Shown piece after piece: positions 13,101-25,100 of a stretch of 64,000 bases of DNA (position 1 is the stretch's first letter; each line of letters starts with the position of its first letter). Under the pieces are notes generated by a model, which was not told where the DNA came from, did not search any database, and saw only the letters and a list, made by a program, of their open reading frames with translations. The stretch comes from Doris montereyensis (lineage: Eukaryota > Mollusca > Gastropoda > Nudibranchia > Dorididae): the NCBI GenBank assembly GCA_037039925.1, contig JAXRKP010000248.1, positions 227,501-291,500 on the forward strand. The letters are read 5' to 3'. The position numbers and the translations under genes were made by a program.

Positions 13101-16100
13101 ATTTACCCTTGAAAACAATATCATTAGAATTAAATCATTTACATATTAAACTGACAGTGGTACGCTTTTTTTTAGAACATTCATATAGCCTATTACGTAA
13201 AAATCCACATATATAAGGTGACACATAAACAAAAACATAAAACAAACAATAAAGTAAGCAAGACAACAACTTGAAAATTCAACTAAAAGACATTCTTTTT
13301 TCAAAACTTTTATCCCATCTAATGAAAACAAAATTAGTCAATTTTCCTTGCTTTCACAGGACCATACTTTGCTCTCCTCCCTAGACTAAGGGGGATAACA
13401 GATACTGACAAATGATGTTATCAAAATACATGCTTTATGAACAAATGTCGTTACTCAAGCTTTTATATATTTTGTGTGGCGTCATTAACATATTGGTCAG
13501 GCTGTCGAACATTGTGTTCATTGGGGGAAAAGCTTTTGAAACGTGCAGTTCCCACCCAAACCATGTACACATAGGTACCAGAATCAAAAAAGGGAATTAT
13601 CACTTGTTCCACTTCACATGATAGAAACCGAGATAAGCTCCAGTTCTAGAGGCTGCAGCGGCCTTGATGAAACTTTTTTTTTAAATTAGTATATATGCTT
13701 CCTAATTAAGATGTCTAGAAACTCCATGAAATGGTCTTTAAAAAGACAGGTGTGATAAAATCAGTCAGCCTGTACTTTTGCCAGGATAATGACAAAAATC
13801 AACAACAAAAATTTTCACTGATGTTGTCATATATATCTTTGAAATTCATAATTTAAATTAACATTTCATTTCTACCAATGTTTATTTTACAGCATGAATT
13901 ATCTCTTGTGATGAGTTTTGAATTCATGCCAACATAACAAAGGTGTAAAAGAAAACTAAATTGTCTGTGCAGCAGGTTGGAAATATAAATAAAACCTTAT
14001 AAATGATTTTTAAACTGTTTTTGATGCTTTCTATAATCCATTTAGATGTATTACACTGCATCCTATCTGGTAAAAAAGCTTGTAAAACCAAATTTTCATT
14101 TTGAAAAAGGGACCGATGAAGAGAAAATGTTTGCAATGATGCACACGCTTCACAGTGTTTCTCTGCATACGGCAACTGGCAAGTATGGAGATTACGTCCT
14201 GTATTTAAATAAACCGGGAAGTCGACAGGTAAGCACCTGAACGGGGATTTGGCGGTCCCGCCCTCCACAACTCTCCTGCTGCCTTGCAGGCTGGTCTTGG
14301 TCGACCAAAGGCTAAAGGAGTTAACCCTGACAGAAAATAATAATCTGCTGCCTTGCAGGCTGGTTTTAGGCAACCAAAGGCTAAGAGAGCTAAACCCTGA
14401 CATAAAATAACAAGGGCTTATCCCCTACTTATCTAAAACCAATTGATTCAAAGTACTAAATGTGATGATATACACGGCTTGAACTTTTGACGACGATTCT
14501 GGAAAAGAACACGGACTGTGATTTTTGGAACATGGAATATTAGGACAATAAATGGAAAAGAGTTAGAATTAGCGGAAGAAATGGAAAAACTCAAAGTAGT
14601 TATTTTGGCTATTACAGAAACAAAGAAAAAGGGACAAGGAAAAGAAAATGTAGGACCAAATCACTTTATTCTTCTCAGGAGTGGATGTGAAATATAAAGC
14701 TAGAGCAGGAGTATGCCTCCTAATGCATAAAAGGCAAGAAAAGCTACTAAAAAATTGAAATTTATAAGCCCACAGCTATTAGAGGTAAATATTAAATCAA
14801 AAGGAAGAGAAGATTAAATTATTAATAGCTTATGGACCAAACAAAGATGCCACCAAAGAAGAAAAAGATATCTTCGAAAACGATTTAAAAATAGCTGCAG
14901 AGAGTCTCAAACACAAACAGGAACTAATGCCTGGTTTTAGCAGATTTAAACGATAGAGTAGGCAACAATGTAGAAACATCAGAAGGAGAGACAACAACTT
15001 CTCCAAATGGAAGGCGACTAATAGATTTTTGCCTAAAGAATAACATGAAAATAGATAACACATTATTTCCTCACAAAGATATCCACAAATATAAAAGAGT
15101 AAATGTGAAAAGTCAATCATAGACTACATAATAGTTAGCAGCTCCCTTTTTACAGTACAATGGATGCAAGCGTAAACAGAGGAACTGAAATATTTAGTGA
15201 CCATCACCTAGTGATAGCCAAAATGAGATTACTAACTGAAGAAAACATACAAAAAAGAAAAGAAAAGAAAGCCACTAAAATCAAAACAGAAGAACTAAAT
15301 AAATCAATAGTAAAACAGATATACCAATCCAGGATAAGAAGATTTATCAGTGAAAGGCAGATGGATCTGAATGATAGCACAATAGAAGAAAAGTGGCAAA
15401 TGTATAAAGAAACACTCCTCAGTTGTACTGAAGAGGTCTGTGGTAGAAAACAAATTAAAGGAGATAGGAAAAGAACAGTATGGTGGAATGAGGAGGTCAA
15501 GGCAAAGATCAGAGAAAAGAAGGATGCCTGGAAAAATACTTGCAAACAAAGAGGCCGGAGGATAGGATAGATGACGTGAGTAAAAGAACTATCGCCAAAG
15601 AGGAAGTTAGGAAAGCAAAACAGGAACAGTGGGAAGAGTTTAGACAAAGACTTCAAGAAAGCTATCAAAAAAATCTAAAGCTGTTCTCGGGAGCAATGAA
15701 GGGCATGAGAAAGACCAAAGCATGCCCATAAGACAAATTAAGAATGTCCAAGGAGAAATGCTGAAAGGAGACAGCGCAATCATGGAAACATGGAGAAAGT
15801 ATTTTCAATTACATAATCCCTCCAGAATATATGAAACAAGGAGTACAGATCAATTAGCAAGAGTCACAAGTAATCCAAATGAAACAGTTAAAGATGTAGA
15901 TATCTCAATGGAAGAACTCCAAAAAGCTATAAGAAAAGTGAAATTAGGAAAGGCCACAGGAGCAGATCAAGTTTATCCAGAAATGATTAAAAACCAAAGG
16001 AGAGAGGCAGACAAACTATTACATGCAATATGAATATGTCAACAAGCATGGAAGTCAAAACAGGTGCCAGACGACTGGAAGAAGGGAACGGTGGTGCCAA

Positions 16101-19100
16101 TACATAAGAAAGGATCAACTATGGAATGCTCAAACTAGAGGGATATCACTACTTAGCGTACCAGGAAAAGTGCATACCAGGATTCTGGAAATGAGACTAC
16201 AGAAAAGAGTAGAGGATCAAATGGAAGAACACCAGAGTTGATTTAAGCCAGGAAGAAGTGTACAAGACCCCATATTTACAATAAGACAAATAATTGAAAA
16301 CTTCCTTGAGAGAAACATTGACTTGCACCTGTGTTTTTTAGACTTAGAAAAGGCATTTGACACTGTGAGGAGGGACGAACTATGGCAGTCCTTAAAAGAA
16401 CACAATGTAGAGCAAAATTTAATAGAAGCCATTACAAGTTATTACAATAAACCAACTTGTGCAGTGAGAGTAGCTGGAAATGTATCTGAAGAATTTGATG
16501 TAGATATAGGAGTAAAACAGGGTTGTATCCTAAGTCCTCTTTTGTTTATCACATTTATGGATTCAGTCGCAAAGCATCCTCAAAAATGAAGAAAAAGAAT
16601 GTAGGTATATGGAAGCTCAAAACAGCAAATGTAGCAATGCTTTAATTTGCTGATGATTTAGTTCTGTTTGGAAAATCAGAAAGGGACCTCCAGTCAAATA
16701 TTAACATGATGAATAATGAATTAAAAGAAAGAGGAATGAGAGTAAATGCAAAGAAAACCAAAACAATGCTAGTAACCAGGGAAGCTAAAACACAAAATCT
16801 TAAATTGGCCAGGGAGAATTTAGAACAAGTTCACAGATACACGAGTAATGATTAACTCAGAGGAAAACTAAGAGAAGAAATCAGAGAATCCAAAAGGCAA
16901 GTGCAATGTATAACCATCCAGGAAAGGCATTTATAGGTAAACAAGAGTTGTTAAGAAAAACCAAAATAGCAGTATACAACACAGTTTATTTTCCTACTCT
17001 CCTCTATGACAATGAAACCTGGACCTTAGACAGAAGGGAATACAGTAGAGTACAGGCATCTGAAATGAACTACGTAAGAAAAGTAGTAGGGAAAACTAAA
17101 AGAAGTAAAACCAGAAACACAACAATAAAAGATCAAACCAAAGCAGATGGCATAAAAGCTAAGATAGAAATAAATCAGCTGAGATGGTTTGGGCATGTTA
17201 ACAGAATGAATGACAATAGAATAGCTAAATCAGTATACAGTGCTAAAACTCAAGGTAAAAGACCAAAAGGCAGACCTCGGAGAAAGTGGGAAGAAGATAT
17301 AAAAGAGGCATTAAACCTGGAGAAAAAATCATTTTGGGCATCTAAACCCATACACCGAAAGGTAGAATGGGAGCTGATAAAGAAAGAAAGAATTTAAATA
17401 AAGATCTTCTTATTGGCAGAAAACAAGTTGTTCCATCATGTAAAAGAAAGTATATCATTATCATTTATTTCTATGGTTAGATATATACAAAATGATTTGT
17501 AAAATATGGCTTTAGCTTTCGAAACATTTCCAGACTTTTTGTGCCCTAACTACTTCTAGATATACTAACCTTGGAGATTTTCCTTCCAGACGGCGTCTTC
17601 CTTCCATTTGCATTTGGACTTTGACTAAATCTGCAGGACTTGCGTTAAAGAAATTGGCCAGCCCCTCCTGCGATCAAACCTCCCATGGTTGCTTTCCTAG
17701 TAAATGGATAATGAATAATAAAATAAACCTGTATATTATATATATTCCAAAGCATAAAAAGAAACGTTATTAATTTATCATAGTAACACCAATTGTCAGG
17801 AAGAAGTTGGTTGAGCCAACAAGATCATTATTGTGTGTTTATATTTTTACATTACATAGTGTTGTTCTATTTTCTCTTAAAACAAAATTTTGACCAATTT
17901 TTGTCCATGGGGAAAATAAAATTTGTGCCATCTTGTCTTCACACATGCATAGGCAATGGCCAGGAATCAAATTTCCCATTTCAAACCTAAAACTAAAGTA
18001 CACGAGATAACTCTCAGCATTTTTGTTTATTTATTAATAACTGTTTAAGCGTTAAAAAGAAAAATCAAACTCTAGAGTAGATTTATGAACTATAGCAAAC
18101 ATAAAAATGTTCTGATCACCTTTTAAAAAATATCTCCTATACTGTAAGTTCCTTCTAGGCTATGGCGCCCACACAACTGGAACTTATCACAGTCTATGTG
18201 ACATTTAAGTGGAAAAGACAATATAAGATAACCCCTGGACAGGACACCGGTATGTCACAGGTTTTATATCTCGATTACAGCCAGTACGACTCCACATATG
18301 AAAAGAATGAGTTATATGCATTTTTCTAAAGGGTACATTTCAAGATTTCCTAGAAGGCTGGAAGGCAGAAAACACATTATCAAGATTTAACCCTAATGGT
18401 CCTTTGGTTTCAAGTCTGACTGTTTACCACTTATGGAATGTGCAATGTTACAGTTATTGATTTGATGTAATTTTTCACAATAAATAAATAAATTAGTTTT
18501 TGTTTAAAAATAAAAATATTTATTCATGCCCATAATATGTTAACAAACTGTCTACTGTGTATCATTTTTATAATTTAATTTATATATAAAAATGTGGCAA
18601 ATTCAAGATGGAAGACTTTCCTCCATAAAAATTTCATAAACGAATAGGTACTTAACTTTTCCTTTTCTCAGGTAACAGTCATATTAATCTCAAGGACAAA
18701 GACATGTGTTCCATAATTTAGGACAAAATCAACTTCCATTGCTTGCTGTCGATACCGACATCTCAAAAAAGTAAATTAATCATTCAACATTGTAAAATAA
18801 ATATGATAATGAATGAGAAAAGGAAAAGGCATAAGATAAGTGGCACTGTGCTGGCGGCGAACAAGTTCCTTGTTTTTATGAGGATACACGTCTGTTTACC
18901 CTCGCTCTTACATTCTTGGATATTTATTATTTACAGTGATATTTCTATTATACTTTGGACTATTGCAATTGATTCCATTTATTACATGTCAATGAGGACT
19001 GTTCAGGGAATTGTCAAATACATTTTATAGGTATATTTGCTGGTTAGTGAGTGTGTCAAAAGTCGACATTAAATCAAACCCACACCCGTCCATTCAATCA

Positions 19101-22100
19101 ACCTATCCAATATAACATGGCAGTGTTGTTAAAGAATCACCCCAACAATTTCGTCCACAGTGGAGCCCCCGTGTCCCCGCTGATCACACGACCTGTGTTA
19201 TTGAAGATTTTTTCCCCACCTCCATATGAAATCACACAAAGCAAAACAGCATTTGTTGGAAAGAAAGAAGGTGTTAAAAGAAAGACCTCAAAATGGATAA
19301 TAATGAGAGGTTTTAAACCCATGCTTCACTGTTTGTCCATCTTACTAGAAAATGTGACATTCTGTAAATAATGAATTAGATGAGCTTCACCGTCTTATCA
19401 AATAGTCGGAGTGATATATACAGTGCGTTTCGATTTCTATTATTTCACTAGCAGAATTTTTCTGAGTTTAAATCCTGGCTTTGAGTTAAAATATATTAAG
19501 ATAATATTAAAGACAGCTGTGTGGAAGTTGCTGGCTTGTTTTGTCCTTTGGAGCTCTGTTTCATGGAATGTGGGGACCAAACAATAAATAAATAAAAAGA
19601 AATCCAACGACACATACTCACTGAAAAGCTCCATATTAATTAAAATGAATGCCGAACCAACACCGTAAATTAATCATTCAACATTGTAAAATTTGGATTT
19701 AAGACGTTTTTTTACCTCAGCAGCCGACCAATTGATTTCACAGGATTTGCCAAAATCCGTCCATTCATCTTCCCCTTTTCTCTTAGAAAATCAAACAAAA
19801 CCTCCCGTTGACCTAACTTCTGACACATTATATACTAATTCTGATGCTTCCCAGCATCTGGGTAGTCTTCAGGGGGATAAAAATTATCCCCATTTCTTTA
19901 AAATGAATCTCCCTAAGTACACCGCATCATTTACTTAGGCCAAAAGACTGCAGATCCAAACATGACAACTGACACATTATATCATCATAGACAAATATGC
20001 TCTAGGACCGATAGACAACTGGGAAATCGGAATTATAATTAATGTCAATGGCAATAATTATTTAAATGAAGTAAACAATTCTGTGAGCTGGTGCAACTAA
20101 AACTACCTAGAACTAAAATGTTTAAAAACTAAGGAAATGATAATTGATTTCCGGAAAAATGAAATTGAACCCTCCCTAGTCACCATAAAAGAGATAGAAA
20201 TTGAGCGAGCACAAAAAAGTATTTAGGAATAATTATTGATAACACATTGAGTTGACTGAGAACACAGACAACATCATGACTCCCTCTCCAAAAAAAAATG
20301 AACACACAGCTTTATTGCATGAGAAAACTGAGATCTTTTCATGTCGATACACACCTATTGCAGATGTTTCTATTTGCCTGAGATATATGTTCAGTGTTGA
20401 CCTTTGGGCTTCCTAGTTGGGGTGGGAACATAACTAAATTTGATAGGAGGAGACTTGACAGGGTAATCATAAAGGCAGGTGGGCTGATTGGGAACACAGA
20501 GGACTCATGTGACACAGTTTATGAACGACATATAACCAAAAAACCGACTGACATCATTGATAACGAAACTCATCCACTTTGCGCAGACATCGACTGTCTA
20601 AAAATAATTAGAAGCGGTAGGTTCAGAATTCCAAAGGCATTCCTGCATACCTGAATTCATTCATTCCGTCAGCAGTCAAAATTTTTATCAAAATAAATAG
20701 ACGTTAGGGGTTGGACATGGATAAATGAGCTTTGACCGAGGGCGAGTATGTGGGGGTCGGTTCGGATGTATTTTTGTGTGTATGTGTGCGTGGGGGGAGG
20801 GGGGTTGAATTGGATGAATGAGCTTTGAGCAAAGGCATGTATGTGTGTGAAGGGGTCGCTTGGGAAGTGTGTGTGTGTGTGGGTAGGGGGAAGGGTCGAA
20901 TATGGTTGTATATCCTATGCATTTCTGTGATGTATTCATCAAAACAAATGGTCGTAGGGGAATGAGCATGGATGAATGAGCTTTGACTGAGAGCTCGTGT
21001 GTGTGTGTGTGTGTGTGGGGGGGGGGGGGCTGTGGGAGGGCTCGAATGAGGTTGTATATCTTACGCATTTCTGTGATGTATTTGTCATACTAATATTCTT
21101 ATTATTACTGTTAAGCAATTTTAATGTTGAATATGTATTATGATTTTTAAACTTTTTATGAGGAACAGAATGTAATTTCCTTCTTTGAATGAATAAAGTA
21201 TTATTATTGTTATTATTATAATTAGTAACTCTTTATTTGTCACCCGCAAGAAAAATTCAAAAGACATAAAAAGTTCTTCAAAACAGTCCTATTCAATAAA
21301 TTTACCTCTAAAAAATGAAAACTTGAAAACGTATCCCTGCTACTGACAGAACTTCACTGGTTAACAGTCAAAAAAAAAAAAAGTTTAAAGCTGCAACTTC
21401 AGTTTACAAACGTCTTCATGGAACAGCACCTAGTTACCTTCAAAGTCTTTTAAATGTCTATAAACCTGGTCGAATTTTAACATCGTCTGTCGACACTTCT
21501 ACTCTATTACTCCCAAAAAGTAACAACTAGTGCAGGTACATGATCGTTCACATATTTTGACACATTTGTGTGGATCGCCCTCTCGTAGAGTCTTAACGAG
21601 TCAAAATTGTTGTCAATTTTTACGAAAAATCTTGAGACATCTCTTTAAAACGAGTTTAAAAAAACCTTACATTCTTAAATGAAAAATTACGTAATTTTAT
21701 TAGGGTTCTTATCCACTCTGTGTGTGTAGGAGTATGTGAATATGTACAGTGTGTTTGTAGAATGTGCATTCATGACAGTTTTGACTTTTAAATGTCTTTC
21801 ATTGTGTTGTTTACATTGTTGACTTTCTTGTCATAAATTGTACACAGTTTTATGCTACATTTTTGTAACTTAATGTATGTGTAATTTATATCATGTATCT
21901 TTTTTTTTTTTTTTTTTTTTTTTATGTAATGCGCCTAGAACCTTATACTTGAGGGGATGAGTGTGCAATAGAAATGTACATTATTATTATTATTATTATG
22001 TGTCTGACTGTCAGTCTATCACCATATCAGTTTGCATGCCTGTCTGTCTTTCCCATACACACACATCCCACCGTACTCATAATTCAAAAGAAACAATGCA

Positions 22101-25100
22101 AGAGGCACAAGTATTTGCCGCTAGTCTAGATTTTTTTCTCACAAAATCAAAATCTACTAACCAAATAGGAAAGCTTCCATCAGGATTTTTCTTGAAGACT
22201 CTCTCCTGAGTACCTCATAGAAACTCATACGACAACCAGAATAAACTGACGAAGAAAAGTCAAAGAGAAATTCTTACTCATAGGGAAAGATTGATAAAAT
22301 CACAAAGAACAAATATTGGAAATAATGACTGATAATTATAAAGGATATAATACAGGGAAACATGAAGATTGTAAATGCAAGAGATGGAGAGGAACAGGAT
22401 AGGACAAAGTGAAGAAGGATGATCTGCAGTGGCCCCCTAACGGGGAAAGCCGAGAGGCAAAGAAGAAGAAGAGAATGACAATTGTAAAGATGACAAGGTC
22501 ACACTTTGAAAAAGAATATGGTACAAATCTATCATAAAGCTTTCAGTTAAATTTATCAAAGAACATTTCACAAAGGCTACAGAAAATAAAAATTATATAA
22601 ATCTACACAAATTTATAAAGCAACCAGTATCTTATGTACATCCAATTAAAATTCCTTTAAAATTTGATTTCTGAATTTGAAAATAAATTTCAAACTGTTC
22701 AAATCTACCATTCAGTCTGGTGCACAAAATTCAAGTCCAAAGATTTTTGTTTATTTGGTTGCAGTCAAAATCTTTTGAAACTATCCGTACAATCTTATTT
22801 CCTGATATCTTAATCAGTGGCTGGAGGCGAATGTAAGTATGAGCTTGTGCAGGGAACTGTGATTTTGGAATTAAACATTTTTTTTTTTTAAATGACAAAG
22901 TAACCAAATAAACTTGCTCTTGCTTTACTTACTAACATGACGGTACAAAGCAGGTGTAACTCCTTGCCATAACTTGTGTATACCCTCTTCTTTACCTATG
23001 AAAAAATCAAATAAAATGAATTACATGTTTCAAAACTGAAAAGATAATAAGAGAGTAAAACATGAATAGCAAGCATATCTCGGGACCAAAAAAACATTGT
23101 ACATTTTTATTTATGCACAAGGTATAATTGTTAGCAAGGCTTCTAAAATTCCTTGTGTGATATACTGATGTATGTCATAGGAAAATATGTATCTAGGATC
23201 ACATGTAGACAAAGTATTCAATGAAAAATCTAGGAAAGAAGTCAACAAATTAACACTTCGCAAGATTGATCATTCTTTCACTCATTTCAAATGAGGTAAC
23301 CAAAACTAATCCAACTACATCAACTCTACACTTGCCTAAAAGTTTTCTTTTTATATGGTGAAAAAGAACTTTCTCACACTCAAAAAGACTCTTAATGTTA
23401 CTCTGAAACTTTGACACCAAATCACTGTTTTCCTAACAAACTATCTGAAGCAAGTGTATGATAGTCTGGCCACTTCTTCTGTCTTATGGGACATGGGTCG
23501 TTCAAGCTCCGGAAGAGCCCTTGGAGGGCGACAAAGTTGCTTACGGCTTCAGAGTCAGTTGTGGGTCCTGCGGCTTAATCCACCTTTGCCGATCGGGTAA
23601 GCCCCATTAGTTACATTGGGTAAAAGACTCTGGCCACTTCAATACTGTTAAGATACAGAAGCCTCATAAAAAAACTAAAATCCTTGGTCAGACGTCATAC
23701 TCTTCGGGAAAGACACTTATCAAGCATTGCCCTCCTTGACCAAAGTGCAAATGGGTACCAGCATCTCCTGGTGACTAAACCGTGCGACAAACTAACTAAC
23801 TGTCCATAGGGCGATGAATTATCCCCCATTCCACTTAAAGCTAGAAAATGTGATACGCACCGGCTCTAAGGGCTGAAATAGCCTAGAAGGAGCTGTGTGC
23901 TGACAGTAATACTCAAGAACTGAGTTGGTCAGCCATTTTGAAGAATAAGAAGAAGACTTTATATTTGTATTTAAAAATAGAATGTCTGGCAGTTTACATG
24001 ATAAATTAGATACTTTTATCAAATTGTCATGTTCTTTTCTTTGGTTATCATTAATCCTCCTTTAATAAAATCAAGAGTGCAATAAAACTCATGCATGGCG
24101 TTTACATGACAAAACTTATTGAATAAAAATCTTTATTAAACGTATAAAATATTATGATTTTTTTTACAGAAATGAGAATTGTAAAGAACGCACCAATGCC
24201 AACAGCAGTTGCTACCATTCCACGATATGCAACTGATTTGACTGGACCTTTACCATGATGGGTTGTCTCTCCCTGGATCTGCAATCTTGTTTTTGTTAAA
24301 TCTAAAGGGAAAGTCACTGGAAAATCAAACAATTTTTTTAAAATAACATAACATATCTGGCAATGGTATATTTCCAAATCTAAATAATCTTGAAAATGAT
24401 CGTTGTTTGGATGAAAAAACACCATTTAATGTGATTTGCAAAATATGCTCGAACTAGTAGTTTTCCGTAAATCTGTTGTTATACACAACTATGCAGTATA
24501 ATTAATGCAAAGTATTATGCAAATTAGATAACTGTTGTGAGTTTCACATTTAGAAGTGTGGTCATATAGAACAAACGAAAGTCAGAGACTCTCGAATTAG
24601 TGGTTAGTCACAGTCCGATGTGTCACACTGACCCTTGTCAATGTCATTTGAACTGGTTGAGTTCAAAGAAACTGTCCGTTGTCATATCTCCATGTCAGAT
24701 TGGCGGGAATGACTGAAACCAGGCTACAACTGGAGGTAACATCTCTTTTTCTTACCCAAACATTTTCTCGGTCATATTCCTTGGATCAGATCTGCCTTAT
24801 AATGGGAATTTTTCCACATCATCAACTCATCCTTATTTCATAGTTTCATTGAAAATTATAGGCTAATATAATAGGCCAGTGCTACATGCACCACAAAGCT
24901 AGGATGCGCATGTAAGCGTCTCCCTATACCATGAGCAAACCGTTCCATATTTGATGTAAATCCTAGAAATAAATTAAGGAAAAAGCAAAATGAAAAAGTA
25001 CCCGAAAATTTTTTAGACATAGATCTAGATCTAGTGTTAGAAAGAAATGTTATCATAATCACTCACGGATAACAACCCTTTTTCCCCTACCAAAACACTA

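Noticed and set aside
14046..14240. 64-codon plus-strand frame ending near a GTAAGC donor-like site
   Set aside because: Antisense to the carrier, just before the LINE; no recognisable family. Possibly LINE 5' sequence, but not supportable.
13924..14403. 159-codon minus-strand frame
   Set aside because: Crosses the two 69-bp LINE-side repeats; no family resemblance and no fit with the carrier gene's splicing.
22340..22482. Extra carrier exon
   Set aside because: Plus-strand similarity is to a LINE end; the minus strand gives no carrier sequence and exons 3-4 already join in phase.
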